From Streptomyces sp. SID12501 (GTDB lineage: Bacteria > Actinomycetota > Actinomycetes > Streptomycetales > Streptomycetaceae), in assembly GCF_010550245.1 (NCBI RefSeq), contig NZ_JAAGLU010000007.1, positions 186,001 through 250,000 on the forward strand: a DNA stretch of 64,000 bases, in the 5' to 3' direction. The notes beneath the pieces were generated by a model that saw only the letters and a list, made by a program, of their open reading frames with translations, had not been told where the DNA came from and made no database searches. Position 1 is the first letter of the stretch. Each line of letters begins with the position of its first letter. Made by a program: the position numbers and the translations under genes. Positions 52,713 to 62,442 of this stretch are shown here, piece after piece.

Positions 52713-53483
52713 TCAGCTCGCCGGCCGCCGAATCCGACGCCCGTAATGCCGCTCCAGCCCCAGGTTCCCCTCGAACCCCCCGGGCACGTTCGCCGACACG
52801 TACACCGGCGGACGCTCGCCCGCCTCGATCAGTGCCGCCGCCGTCTCCGCGACCGCCATCTGTACGAGCATCACGCCGGTCAGCGTCGACAGTGCGCACA
52901 CCGCACCCCCGCCCGGGAGTTCGAGGAGCGCGTCGCCCGTGGGGGCCGCGTTGTCGAGGACCACGTCCGCGATGTCGGCCAGCTTCTTGCCGCCGGCGTG
53001 GCCCGCCGGGACCGTGCGGGTGTGGGTGAGGGACGTGATCGCGAGGATCTTGTGGCCGCGTTCCTTCGCCCGGAGGGCCATCTCGACGATGACGTTGTTG
53101 ACGCCCGAGTTGGAGATGATCACGAACAGGTCGGACGGGTGCGGCGCGGCGAGTTCGTACAGGCGCCCGGCGATGCCCGGCTTGCGTTCCAGGAGGGGGT
53201 CGTCGAGGACGCTGGGGTCGCCGCCGCCGTAGAGGACGAGGTCGGCCATGCTCAGGCGGTTGGTGGGGACGAGGCCGCCGGCCCTGCCCGCCAGTTCCAG
53301 GACGAGGGCCTGGGAGTGGCCCGTACCGAAGGCCTGGATGACGCCGTCCGCGCGGATGCAGTCCGCGATCAGCCCGGCGGCGCGGGTCACCGACTCCTGG
53401 ACCGCCTCCGACCCGGTGATGCGGTCGAGAACGGCCCGGCTCTCGCGCGCGAACCCCTGAGCGCTGACGGACTCGACGGACAC
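52713..53483 (-). CDS. SIS-domain sugar isomerase-like protein
   Basis: A 256-residue SIS (sugar isomerase) protein of the UPF0309 type. AFGTGHSQALVLELAGRAGG and VIISNSGVNNVIVEMALRAK are the two phosphosugar-binding loops. Probably an aldose/ketose-phosphate isomerase or amidosugar-phosphate enzyme for mannoside breakdown. GTG 53483 has GGGGAG upstream. It is divergent from the RpiR regulator, with a candidate operator between. Confidence 0.8.
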   Translation of the reverse strand: MSVESVSAQGFARESRAVLDRITGSEAVQESVTRAAGLIADCIRADGVIQAFGTGHSQALVLELAGRAGGLVPTNRLSMADLVLYGGGDPSVLDDPLLERKPGIAGRLYELAAPHPSDLFVIISNSGVNNVIVEMALRAKERGHKILAITSLTHTRTVPAGHAGGKKLADIADVVLDNAAPTGDALLELPGGGAVCALSTLTGVMLVQMAVAETAAALIEAGERPPVYVSANVPGGFEGNLGLERHYGRRIRRPAS

Positions 53484-53498
53484 TCGACACTCCCCACC

Positions 53499-53514
53499 GG
53501 TGGATTGAACCACC
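53499..53514. promoter_or_regulatory. Candidate RpiR operator before the SIS gene
   Basis: GGTGGATTGAACCACC, near-palindromic, 15 bases upstream of the SIS start. A related half TGAATCAA lies at 53531-53538. Similar sites lie before the GH38 gene and the binding-protein gene. Confidence 0.6.
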
Positions 53515-53713
53515 CGCTATATCGCTATCGGTGAATCAATAAATCACAGTGTACGGGCTGCGAGCAACGCCTCCCGGTCTCGCCCCACCGCGCTTGGCCT
53601 CTCCCGGCGTCTCCTGGTCCTGGAATTCAAACTGCCCCACAGACGGTGGCTGATACATTCGTCTCTGCCATCTGCAGTACCGCCAGTACAGCGCCGAGGA
53701 GATCGGTTACCCC

Positions 53714-54625
53714 ATGGAACGGACCGGCTCCGGCAACGGGATGCCCCCGACCGACGTCACCACCCTCATCCGTACGGAGCTGCCGCGCCTCGCCGGCTCC
53801 CTGCGGAAGGTGGGTGAGCTGATCCTCGAGGATCCCGCCGCCGTCACCCACTGCTCGGCCGCCGAGCTGGGCCGGCGTACCGGCACCTCCCAGGCCACGG
53901 TCACCCGGTTCTGCCGTGCCATCGGCCTCGACTCCTACCAGCATCTCCTCATCGAGCTGGCCCAGGAGCGCGGTCGCGGCGAGGTCTCCGACTGGGGCAC
54001 CGCCGAGATCGGGCCCGACATCTCACCCGACGACAGCCTGGAGCGGGTCGTCCAGGTCGTCGGCAGCGCCGATCTCCGTGCCATCCAGCAGACCATCGAC
54101 CGTATCGACCTCGACTCCATCGAGCGCGCCGGCCAGGCCGCCGCCCGCGCCCGCCGCATCGACGTGTACGGCGTCGGCGGCAGTGGAGCCGTCGCCCAGG
54201 AGACCGAGACGCGGCTCTTCCGCATCGGGTGCGCGGTGCGCGGCTGGACCGAGGTGCACGCCGCCCTCACCTCCGCCGCCCTCCTCACCCCTGCCGACGT
54301 CGCCATCGGCATCTCGCACTCCGGCTCCACCCGCGAGACCATCGAGCCCTTCGAACTGGCCAAGCAGCGCGGCGCCACCACCGTGGCCATCACCGCCGAT
54401 CCGAAGTCGCCGCTGGCCCGCGCCGCCGACGTACGGCTCATCTCGTCCTCCTCGGAGACCAGTTTCCGCACCGAGAGCATCGGCGCCCGCCACTCCGTGC
54501 TCGTCCTCATCGACCTGCTGTACGTCCGGGTCGCCCAGCTCTCCTACCAGCGCGCCAGCGCCTCCCTCGCCCTCACCGACCACATCGCCAGGGAGCACGC
54601 GGTGAAGTCCCGCCGCGCACGCTGA
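53714..54625 (+). CDS. RpiR/MurR-family regulator
   Basis: A 303-residue regulator. The N-terminal HTH_6 domain (about 12-90) contains HCSAAELGRRTGTSQATVTRFCRAIGL. The C-terminal SIS sensor (about 135-265) has VYGVGGSGAVAQE and IGISHSGSTRETIE, for binding a sugar phosphate. It lies between the SIS gene and GH38 and probably controls both, with the phosphosugar product as signal. Confidence 0.88.
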   Translation: MERTGSGNGMPPTDVTTLIRTELPRLAGSLRKVGELILEDPAAVTHCSAAELGRRTGTSQATVTRFCRAIGLDSYQHLLIELAQERGRGEVSDWGTAEIGPDISPDDSLERVVQVVGSADLRAIQQTIDRIDLDSIERAGQAAARARRIDVYGVGGSGAVAQETETRLFRIGCAVRGWTEVHAALTSAALLTPADVAIGISHSGSTRETIEPFELAKQRGATTVAITADPKSPLARAADVRLISSSSETSFRTESIGARHSVLVLIDLLYVRVAQLSYQRASASLALTDHIAREHAVKSRRAR

Positions 54626-54645
54626 GCAGTCACAGAACCGCCTGT

Positions 54646-54683
54646 AAGCCGCCTCGGGTCATTTCCTCCCGGGGCGGCTTTTG
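54646..54683 (+). terminator. Terminator after the RpiR gene
   Basis: AAGCCGCCTCGGG / CCCGGGGCGGCTT with a 9-base loop and trailing TTTTG: a 13-base stem with one bulge-like mismatch. Separates rpiR from the GH38 transcript. Confidence 0.75.
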
Positions 54684-54689
54684 CATGGA

Positions 54690-54730
54690 TGAACCACCAA
54701 GAAAACTTGAAGATGGTTGTTTGAACCATC
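54690..54730. promoter_or_regulatory. Candidate RpiR operators before GH38
   Basis: A half site TGAACCACC (54690-54698) and a full palindrome GATGGTT-N5-AACCATC (54712-54730), about 100 bases before the GH38 ATG and just after the rpiR terminator. Confidence 0.6.
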
Positions 54731-54827
54731 CGAACGGTGCCACGATGACCCCCGTTGGGCCCAGCCGTTCCCCCGTTCCCCGGTTCCCCCGTTCCCCCGT
54801 TTCTCCCGTAGGCCTCGTAGGAGACCC

Positions 54828-57800
54828 ATGCGCGTCACCTCAGTCGAGTCGACCGAGCTGTTCGTCGGCAGTGCCGAGCACCCGCGTCAGGTGGTGGCCG
54901 CCGGGATCGGTCACACCGCCGGCCGTACGGTCCGTCTCACCGCCGAAGGCCCCGGCGTCCGCGCCGACGGGGAGACGCTCGCGACCGTCGGTGACGACGG
55001 CACCCTCCGCGTCGAGATACCGGTGGTCTGCGACCTGCCCCCCGGCGAGCGAACCCACGTCACCGTCACCGCCGAGGACACGACCGACCCCGACCAGCGG
55101 GCCTCGCTCACCGGCTGCCTCCTCGTCGCCGAGCCCGGCTGGACCATGTTCATGGTCAACCACTTCCACTACGACCCGGTCTGGTGGAACACCCAGGCCG
55201 CCTACACCGAGACCTGGGACGACGTCGACGACCCGGCCATCTCCGGGCTGCCCGCCCGCACCTACGACTGGCGCGGCCAGTCGGGCATCAGCCTCGTCCG
55301 CGCGCACATCGACCTCGCGCGCCGCGACCCCGCGTACACCTTCGTGCTCGCCGAGGTGGACTACCTGAAGCCGTACTGGGACGCCTTCCCCGAAGAGCGC
55401 GCGTTCCTACGGCAGTTGCTGCGCACCGGGCGCGTCGAGATCATGGGCGGCACGTACAACGAGCCCAACACCAACCTCACCGGCGCCGAGGCGACCGTAC
55501 GCAACGCCCTCTACGGCGACGGCTTCCAGCGCGGGATCCTCGGCGCCGACCCGCACACCGCCTGGCAGTTGGACGCCTTCGGGCACGACCCCCAGTTCCC
55601 GGGGCTGATGGCCGACGCGGGGCTCTCCTCCAGCTCCTGGGCCCGTGGACCCTTCCACCAGTGGGGGCCCACCATGTCGGTCTTCGGGGACGAACCCCGC
55701 GACCCCCAACGGATGCAGTTCCAGGCCGAGTTCGACTGGATCGCCCCCTCAGGACGCGGCCTCCTCACCGCCTACATGGTCAACCACTACGCCGCCGGCT
55801 GGGCCATCGACAACGCGCCCGGCTTGCCCGAAGCCGAGGCGGCGGCCCTCAAGCTGTTCACCGGGCTGAAGAAGGTCGCGCTCACCCGCAACGTCCTTCT
55901 CCCCGTCGGTGGCGACTACGCGCCGCCCTGCCGCTGGGTCATGGCCATCCACCGCGACTGGAACGAGCGGTACGTCTGGCCGCGCTTCGTCTCCGCGATC
56001 CCCCGCGACTTCTTCGCCGCCGTACGCGCCGAACTCGCCGCCGAGGGGCGCAGGGCCTCGCCGCAGACACGGGACATGAACCCGGTCTACACCGGCAAGG
56101 ACGTCTCGTACATCGACACCAAGCAGGCCCAGCGGTACGGCGAGACACTCCTCGCCGACGCCGAGGCCTGGGCGACACTCGCCTCCCTCGTCACCGGGCG
56201 CGCCTATCCCGACGCCGCGCTCGACAAGGCCTGGCGGCAGCTGATCTACGGCGCCCACCACGACGCGGTCACCGGCTCCGAGTCCGACCAGGTCTACATC
56301 GACCTGATGACCGGCTGGCGCGAGCTGTACGACCTCGCCGAGTCCGTGCACACCGACGCCACCCAGACCCTCGCCGACCGGGTGACCCCGCTGCCCGGCG
56401 GCGGCCCCGACCTCGTCGTCCTCAACTCCGCGACCTGGCAGCGCCGGGACACCCTCACCACCGACCTCCCCGACGGCCTCGTCCCCCTCGACGACACGAC
56501 GGGGCTGCCGCTGCCCGCCGTACGGGAGGAGGGTGGCGAGCTTCGGGTGGTGGTGCCCGACGTACCCGGCCTCGGGCTCAAGGCGCTGCCGCTCGGGGAG
56601 GGTTCGGTTCCCGGCTGGACTCCGGGCGACGGACTGACCATCCGCAACGAGTTCTACGAGGTGACGGTCGACCCCGGTCGCGGCGGTGGCGTCCGCAGCC
56701 TGCGTCAACTCACCGAGGGTGGACGGGAGTTGCTGCGCGCCGGTGACATCGGCAACGAGCTGGTCGTGCAGGAGGAGTATCCGGCGCACCCGAAGTTCGG
56801 TGAGGGGCCCTGGCATCTCACCCCGACCGGGACGACGGCCGCCCGCAGCCGCGACATCACCGACGCGGACGTACGTGTCGAGCACTCGGCCGCCGGGGCA
56901 CGCATCACCGTCACCGCCACCCTCGGTCAACTCTTCACCTACACCCAGCGGTTGACCCTGTGGAAGGGCGTCGACCGGCTGGACGTGTCGACCACCGTCG
57001 ACGGGTACGACGGTTCCGACCGGCTCATCCGGGTCCGCTGGCCCTCGAACGTCCAGGGCGGGCTGCCCGTGCACGAAGTGGCCGACGCGGTCATCGGGCG
57101 CGGGTTCGGGTTCGTGGAGGTGGACAGCGCACAGTTCCCGTGGACGCTCGACAACCCGGCGAACAACTGGTTCGGGCTGGGGAGCACCGCCCGGGTGGCC
57201 GTGCACGACGACTCCGGCGCGCTCCTCGGCCAACGGGCCATCGGTGTGGCCGAGTTGGTCTACCCGTCCTGGAGCGAGGCCGGTGAACTCGGTGCCGAAC
57301 TCGCCGCCGCCCTCGTCCGGGTGGGGGTGACGGCCACCTCGACGATCGCCGACGGCCAGCGCTACGGCGACCTCGAGATCGACTCCAACCTCCCCGACAT
57401 CCGGATCGCCGTGGGCGCCCCCGACCGCAACTCCGTCGTCGCCGAGGCCCTCGGCATGGACCCGGCCGCCGGACGCGAACTCCGGCGCCAGATAACCGAG
57501 TCGGGCGTCGCCGTCGTATGGGTCGCGCCGCGTGCCGGCCTGCGTGAGGAGTGGGTGCCCGGGGCCGACCTGCGCGATCTGGAGCGGCTGCCGCTGCTCG
57601 TGGTGGCGGGCAGCGGTCCGGAGGGTGACGCCAAGGCGGTGGACGCGCTGATCGCCGACCTCGGCGACGCCGTCGTCCACGCCACGGCGGCCGGGGGCGG
57701 CGAGGCGCTGCCGCCGGGCGACACCTGGGACGGCACCGGCTTCGCCGTCCTCAACCGGGGCACACCCGGCTGCGTGATCACACCCTCCGGCGACCTCTAC

Positions 57801-59207
57801 ATGTCACTGATGCGCTCCTGCACCGGCTGGCCGTCGGGCTTCTGGGTCGACCCGCCCCGCCGCACCGCCCCCGACGGCTCCGCCTTCCAGCTCCAACGCT
57901 GGTCGCACACCTTCGAGTACGCCGTCGTCGGCGGCACCGGCGACTGGCGCGAGCTGCGGCTGCCGCAGGCGGGGCACGCGTACAACCATCCGTTGCGGGC
58001 ACGGCTGCGGCAGCATTCGCCGGTCGCGTTGTCGTCGGAGGTGTCCTCAGAGGTGTCTTCGGAGGTGTCTTCGGAGGTGCCTTCGGAGGTGCCTTCGGAG
58101 GGTGGCGAACTTCCGCGCACCACAACCCTGTTGAGCCTCGAACCCGCCGGTGAGGTGCTTCTCGACGCGCTCAAGCCCGCCGGGTCGCCGCTCGCCCGGG
58201 GAAGCGTGGCGCCCGCCGATCCGGGGCGCGGTGTCGTCGTGCGGATGCACGAGGTGAACGGCCGGTCGACGTCGGCGCTGGTGCGCGGGCCGGTGGCGTG
58301 GACGGACGGCGCCCGTGCCGACGTCCTGGAGACACCCGGGGAACCGCTGACCCCGGATGCGAAGGGTGTCATCGGGGCCGACCTGACGGGTTTCGAGATC
58401 GCCACCGTACTCATGACTCCCGCCAGTACACCGACTGTTGAGGGCGTGGGCATCGAGACGATCGAAGCGATCGACGCGTACGAGCCCGCCCAGCCCGTCC
58501 CCACCCGCTACTGGCTGCACAACTCGGGCCCGGCCCCGCGCGGCAACCTGCCCGTCGCCGTCTATCTCTCCCCCAGCGCCCTCACCGCCTCCGGGCCGGT
58601 AACGGCGACGATCCGCATCAGCTCCGAGCTGACGGACTCCCCCGTCTCCGGCACGCTGGCCCTCGGCGTCCCGCCCGGCTGGTCCGCCGAACCGGCCGAG
58701 CTGCCGTACGCGCTAGGCCCCGCCGGCTTCACCCTCACCGAGGTGACGGTGACCCCACCGGAGGACGCCTCACCCGGCCGCCACTGGCTCACCGCCCGCC
58801 TGCCGTACGGCGGTCAGATGTACGAGGATGTCGTGGCCCTGGATGTCCCGGGCGCCGTGGCGGAGGGCGCGCCGGATGGGCGTACCGGCCCAACTCTGTT
58901 GACAACACTCGGAGTTGACCGGGTCGTCGTGCGTCGTGGGGAGCGCATACGAGTTCCCGTGAGCCTGCGCAACACCACCCTCGGGGAGATCAACGGCACG
59001 TTGTGGGCCGTGTCCTCGTGGGGGACGTGGGCGGGGGTCGGGCCCGGGGTGCGGGGGTTCGCCGTACCGGCCGGGGAGTCGGTGGAGTGCGGGATCGAGG
59101 TGGACGGCGGGGCGCTGGCGCCGGGGTCGTACTGGCTGATGGCGAAGGTCGGCTGGCACGGGTGCGTGGCGTACACAGAGGCCGTGGTCCTGGAGGTGAC
59201 ACCGTGA
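54828..59207 (+). CDS. GH38 alpha-mannosidase, large
   Basis: A 1459-residue cytosolic-looking enzyme. A ~100-residue N-terminal sandwich precedes the GH38 barrel: zinc ligands His114 and Asp116 in NHFHYDPVWW, nucleophile Asp249 in WQLDAFGHDPQFP, and the zinc His in YGAHHDAVTGSES (about 478-490). Then the three-helix and beta-sandwich domains. A low-complexity SSEV/PSEV tract at about 1070-1091 comes from 12-bp repeats (58035-58100). The C-terminus has an NEW3-like and another Ig-like domain. No signal peptide, so it acts on imported mannosides. ATG 54828 has TAGGAGA upstream. Heads the operon with the next four genes. Confidence 0.9.
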   Translation: MRVTSVESTELFVGSAEHPRQVVAAGIGHTAGRTVRLTAEGPGVRADGETLATVGDDGTLRVEIPVVCDLPPGERTHVTVTAEDTTDPDQRASLTGCLLVAEPGWTMFMVNHFHYDPVWWNTQAAYTETWDDVDDPAISGLPARTYDWRGQSGISLVRAHIDLARRDPAYTFVLAEVDYLKPYWDAFPEERAFLRQLLRTGRVEIMGGTYNEPNTNLTGAEATVRNALYGDGFQRGILGADPHTAWQLDAFGHDPQFPGLMADAGLSSSSWARGPFHQWGPTMSVFGDEPRDPQRMQFQAEFDWIAPSGRGLLTAYMVNHYAAGWAIDNAPGLPEAEAAALKLFTGLKKVALTRNVLLPVGGDYAPPCRWVMAIHRDWNERYVWPRFVSAIPRDFFAAVRAELAAEGRRASPQTRDMNPVYTGKDVSYIDTKQAQRYGETLLADAEAWATLASLVTGRAYPDAALDKAWRQLIYGAHHDAVTGSESDQVYIDLMTGWRELYDLAESVHTDATQTLADRVTPLPGGGPDLVVLNSATWQRRDTLTTDLPDGLVPLDDTTGLPLPAVREEGGELRVVVPDVPGLGLKALPLGEGSVPGWTPGDGLTIRNEFYEVTVDPGRGGGVRSLRQLTEGGRELLRAGDIGNELVVQEEYPAHPKFGEGPWHLTPTGTTAARSRDITDADVRVEHSAAGARITVTATLGQLFTYTQRLTLWKGVDRLDVSTTVDGYDGSDRLIRVRWPSNVQGGLPVHEVADAVIGRGFGFVEVDSAQFPWTLDNPANNWFGLGSTARVAVHDDSGALLGQRAIGVAELVYPSWSEAGELGAELAAALVRVGVTATSTIADGQRYGDLEIDSNLPDIRIAVGAPDRNSVVAEALGMDPAAGRELRRQITESGVAVVWVAPRAGLREEWVPGADLRDLERLPLLVVAGSGPEGDAKAVDALIADLGDAVVHATAAGGGEALPPGDTWDGTGFAVLNRGTPGCVITPSGDLYMSLMRSCTGWPSGFWVDPPRRTAPDGSAFQLQRWSHTFEYAVVGGTGDWRELRLPQAGHAYNHPLRARLRQHSPVALSSEVSSEVSSEVSSEVPSEVPSEGGELPRTTTLLSLEPAGEVLLDALKPAGSPLARGSVAPADPGRGVVVRMHEVNGRSTSALVRGPVAWTDGARADVLETPGEPLTPDAKGVIGADLTGFEIATVLMTPASTPTVEGVGIETIEAIDAYEPAQPVPTRYWLHNSGPAPRGNLPVAVYLSPSALTASGPVTATIRISSELTDSPVSGTLALGVPPGWSAEPAELPYALGPAGFTLTEVTVTPPEDASPGRHWLTARLPYGGQMYEDVVALDVPGAVAEGAPDGRTGPTLLTTLGVDRVVVRRGERIRVPVSLRNTTLGEINGTLWAVSSWGTWAGVGPGVRGFAVPAGESVECGIEVDGGALAPGSYWLMAKVGWHGCVAYTEAVVLEVTP
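58035..58100. repeat. 12-bp repeat array inside GH38
   Basis: Five and a half units of TCGGAGGTGTCT (with C/T variants) encoding Ser-Glu-Val-Ser or Ser-Glu-Val-Pro. Length-variable by slippage, in a linker. Confidence 0.8.
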
Positions 59208-59899
59208 ACGAGCAACATGGGCACGGGTATCCACATCCACATCCACATCCACATCCGCCCGAGGGCGCCTGTGCCCTCGTACGCGGTGAGCCCATCGCCC
59301 GGGAGCAGGTCGACGCGGTCCTGGCGGCCGTACCGGCGCGCGATGGCGACAGGGCGCGGCCCGAGGCGCTTGCGCGGGCGGAGCGGCAGCGGCGGCGCTG
59401 GGCAACCCAGGTGGTCGTGGCGGACGTTCTCGCGCGGCGGGCGTGTGCGGAGCGGGGGCTGAAGCCTCCGGAACCACCCCGGGCAGGTGTACTGACCGCC
59501 GTTCCGGAGGCGGATGTCGCCGGACTCGGGAGCATCGTCGCGGTCGTGCTGGCCTACTCCGCCGCCGCGCGGGCGCTGTTGGGGCACCTCGAAGGGCACC
59601 AGAGCATCCCCGAGGCGGCCCTGTGGGAGTACTACGAGCGCAACCGGGACCGGTTCCTCACCCAGGCCGCGATGCGGCGCGGAGTCGACCCCTTCGGCGG
59701 GCCCTTCGGTGAGCCGAGGGATGCCGACTTCCTGCCGTACGAGCAGGTGAAGGCGGGAATCGAGGGCGAGTTGAGGCAGGCGGCGGGTCGGCGTGCCTTC
59801 TTCTCGTGGCTCGACCTGGCGCGGGTGGACGTGGTGTACGCGCCCGGGCACGAGCACCCCGGGGACCCGTCCCAACCCGACCACGAGCACCGCCACTGA
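59204..59899 (+). CDS. Histidine-rich hypothetical protein coupled to GH38
   Basis: A 231-residue protein with no recognised enzyme motif. The N-terminus is HGHGYPHPHPHPHPPEG and the C-terminus PGHEHPGDPSQPDHEHRH, both likely metal-binding tails. The body is helical (EALARAERQRRRWATQVVVA, then ALWEYYERNRDRFL), reminiscent of the N-terminal region of SurA/PpiC-type peptidyl-prolyl isomerases but without the parvulin core. GTG 59204 overlaps the GH38 stop (GTGA), so the two are translationally coupled. Possibly a chaperone or zinc supplier for the zinc-dependent GH38; this is speculation. Confidence 0.6.
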   Translation: MNEQHGHGYPHPHPHPHPPEGACALVRGEPIAREQVDAVLAAVPARDGDRARPEALARAERQRRRWATQVVVADVLARRACAERGLKPPEPPRAGVLTAVPEADVAGLGSIVAVVLAYSAAARALLGHLEGHQSIPEAALWEYYERNRDRFLTQAAMRRGVDPFGGPFGEPRDADFLPYEQVKAGIEGELRQAAGRRAFFSWLDLARVDVVYAPGHEHPGDPSQPDHEHRH

Positions 59900-60007
59900 A
59901 GCGGCCGTCGGACGGGCCTCGTTCCCGGCCGGAACCTAAAAGCAACACGGCACCCCATTGACCTCCGATGAATTCTGGTCCACATTTTCATCATTCGGAG
60001 TCGAAGT

Positions 60008-60022
60008 TGGTGAATCAAACCA
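60008..60022. promoter_or_regulatory. Candidate RpiR-like site before the binding-protein gene
   Basis: TGGTGAATCAAACCA, with arms TGGT/ACCA around GAATCAA, 22 bases before the lipoprotein ATG. Resembles the sites at 53499 and 54712, less perfectly. Confidence 0.45.
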
Positions 60023-60043
60023 GCATCCTGGAGGGCAGCAGCA

Positions 60044-61420
60044 ATGCGCGCAAGAAGACTGACCGGATCCCTGTCCTGTCTCGTCGTACTGACGTTGACG
60101 GCCGCCGGATGCGGCCTCTCCGGAGGCTCCGACGACAGCGGCGGCGCCACCGCGGGCGGCTGCTCGGTCGACAAGGGCAACGTCGGCTCCGGGAAGCTCA
60201 CCGGTGATGTCAAGGGCACGATCACCTTCCAGACCACCAACCTGAAGAAGGACTTCGGCGACTTCTTCAACGGCGTGATCGCCGACTTCCAGAAGGCCCA
60301 CCCCGGCACCAAGGTCAAGTGGATCGACGACCCCGGCGACAACACCTTCACCAACCGGACCGTCGCCGACGCCCAGGCCTGCACGATGGCCGACGTCATC
60401 AACGTCAACGCGCCGACGGCGACCGCCCTCACCAAGGCCGGCTACCTGCTCGACATCGGCACCAAGGACCCGGCCGCCTCCAAGCCCTTCGTCCCGTCGT
60501 TCTGGAAAACCGCCACCTTCGCGGACGCCTCCGGCAAGTCGATCCACACCACGCTGCCCTGGTACACCGGCGGCGTCCTCCTGACGTACAACAAGGACCT
60601 GCTGGAGAAGGCCGGCATCGACCCGGCGAAGGCACCGACGAGCATCTTCGGGCTCTTCGCCGACTACGAGAAGATCGCCAAGGCCTCCGACGGCAAGTAC
60701 TTCGCGACGATGGCCAACCCCATCTGGCGCATCCCGGCCGACTTCGACCAGATGGGCATCAAGGTCCTCTCCACCGACGGCAAGTCCGCCGTCTTCGGCG
60801 ACGACCCGCGCACCACCCAGTGGGTGGAGTGGATGGCGAAGCTCTACAAGGAGGGCGCGATGCCGAAGGACTCGCTGTCCTCCAGCAACGACCCGTCCAC
60901 GCTCTACAGCCAGGGCAAGGTGGCCTACGGTTCGACGAACCCGAGCTTCGTGCGGTTCGTCAAGCAGAACAGCCCGTCGGTCTATGCCGAGACGGCCGTC
61001 GGCCAGCAGCCCTACGACGCCCTCGGCGTCGCCTCCGCCGGCGCCCCGCAGTTCATCTCGGTCGCCGCGACCAGCAAGCACGCCCCGGTGGCGCTCGCGT
61101 TCGCTGAGTTCCTCACCAACGCCGAGAACCAGACGGCCTGGTGCAAGGACCCGGCCGTGGTGATCTTCCCGACCACCACCGAGTCGCTGAACGACCCGTT
61201 CTTCCAGACCGTCACCGGTACCGACCCGTTCTCCCAGGCCCGCAAGCTCGTCGCCGACCAGCTCAAGACGGCCTCCACCAACCAGACCAACCTCTCCCCG
61301 GCCGTGCAGAACGCCATCGTGTCCCAGGTGCAGCTGGCCATGCAGGGCAAGAAGAGCGCGGCGGACGCCGTGAAGGACGCCCAGGAGAAGTCGAACGAGC
61401 TGCTGAAGCAGGGCAGCTGA
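60044..61420 (+). CDS. Sugar ABC transporter substrate-binding lipoprotein (mannoside cluster)
   Basis: A 458-residue CUT1 binding protein. Lipobox LTAAGCG (Cys at about 23), then GTITFQTTNLKKDFGDFFNG and a C-terminal LAFAEFLTNAENQTAWCKDP block. It follows the GH38 operon after 144 bases with its own candidate operator. Probably binds mannose-containing oligosaccharides. ATG 60044 is preceded by GGAGGGCAGCAGCA. Confidence 0.88.
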   Translation: MRARRLTGSLSCLVVLTLTAAGCGLSGGSDDSGGATAGGCSVDKGNVGSGKLTGDVKGTITFQTTNLKKDFGDFFNGVIADFQKAHPGTKVKWIDDPGDNTFTNRTVADAQACTMADVINVNAPTATALTKAGYLLDIGTKDPAASKPFVPSFWKTATFADASGKSIHTTLPWYTGGVLLTYNKDLLEKAGIDPAKAPTSIFGLFADYEKIAKASDGKYFATMANPIWRIPADFDQMGIKVLSTDGKSAVFGDDPRTTQWVEWMAKLYKEGAMPKDSLSSSNDPSTLYSQGKVAYGSTNPSFVRFVKQNSPSVYAETAVGQQPYDALGVASAGAPQFISVAATSKHAPVALAFAEFLTNAENQTAWCKDPAVVIFPTTTESLNDPFFQTVTGTDPFSQARKLVADQLKTASTNQTNLSPAVQNAIVSQVQLAMQGKKSAADAVKDAQEKSNELLKQGS

Positions 61421-61422
61421 CG

Positions 61423-62442
61423 GTGACGGCACAGATCACGAACCCGGTGTCCGGCGTGGAGCCCCTGACCTCCACGCCGGGCCCGGGCCCGGCCCCGTCC
61501 CACCTCCGCCGAATCGCCAGGGCCGCGCTGCCCGGTCCCGCTCCCGGGGCCAACGGAGCGGCCATGTACCGCCGTTGGTGGCTGCCGTGGCTGTGGACCG
61601 CCCCCGCGATCGTGTGCGCGGTGGTCTTCGGGGTGTTCCCCTTCCTCAACACGGTCCTCCTGTCGTTCACCAACGCCAAGCCGCTGGGCGGCGCCGCGGG
61701 TTTCGTCGGACTCGACAACTACACGCGGATGCTCCAGGACGACGACTTCTGGCTCGCGACCCGCAACAGCATCCTGTACGCGGTGATCGTCGTGCCGCTG
61801 ATGGTGCTGCTGCCGCTGATGCTCGGCGTCCTGGTGGAGAAGAACCTGCCCGGCATCGGCTTCTTCCGCTCCGCCTTCTACACGCCGGTGCTCGCCTCCA
61901 GCGTGGTCGTGGGCCTGAGCTGGCAGTGGCTGCTCGCGGACGACGGCCTGGTCAACACCTGGCTGGAGAAAGCCCACTTGATCAGGTCGGCGATCCCCTT
62001 CCTCTCCGACTCGTGGCTGATCCTGCTCTCCGCGATGGGCCTGACCCTGTGGAAGGGCCTTGGCTGGTACATGGTCTTCTACCTGGCCGCCCTCGGGAAC
62101 GTGCCCAAGGAACTGCACGAGGCCGCGCAGATGGACGGCGCCGGCGCGGTCCGCCGCTTCTGGAACATCACGATCCCCGGCGTCCGGACGGCCATGATGC
62201 TCGTCGGCACCCTCACCGGCATCGGCTCCCTGCGGGTCTTCACCGAGATCTACATGCTCGGCAGCTCCACCGGCGGCCCCGGCGGCGCCGACCGCACCCT
62301 GCCGTTCTACATCCGGGACGTCGGCCTGGACCCGATCACCGGCAACGCCGGCTACGGCTCGGCCGTCAGCGTCGCCCTGTTCGCACTCACCCTGGGCCTG
62401 ACCCTGCTGGCGCAGCGCCTGACCAAGGAGGACGAGTCATGA
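61423..62442 (+). CDS. Sugar ABC transporter permease, MalF type (mannoside cluster)
   Basis: About 339 residues with a ~47-residue proline-rich N-terminal tail, then LPWLWTAPAIVCAVVFGVFP and five more hydrophobic segments. EAA loop: LHEAAQMDGAGAVRRFWNITIPG. GTG at 61423 lies two bases after the binding-protein stop; ATG 61564 would remove the tail and is an alternative. Its stop overlaps the next ATG. Confidence 0.85.
   Translation: MTAQITNPVSGVEPLTSTPGPGPAPSHLRRIARAALPGPAPGANGAAMYRRWWLPWLWTAPAIVCAVVFGVFPFLNTVLLSFTNAKPLGGAAGFVGLDNYTRMLQDDDFWLATRNSILYAVIVVPLMVLLPLMLGVLVEKNLPGIGFFRSAFYTPVLASSVVVGLSWQWLLADDGLVNTWLEKAHLIRSAIPFLSDSWLILLSAMGLTLWKGLGWYMVFYLAALGNVPKELHEAAQMDGAGAVRRFWNITIPGVRTAMMLVGTLTGIGSLRVFTEIYMLGSSTGGPGGADRTLPFYIRDVGLDPITGNAGYGSAVSVALFALTLGLTLLAQRLTKEDES

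Noticed and set aside
58035..58100. Short regular repeats resembling a CRISPR-like array
   Set aside because: The 12-bp units have no spacers and stay in the GH38 reading frame.
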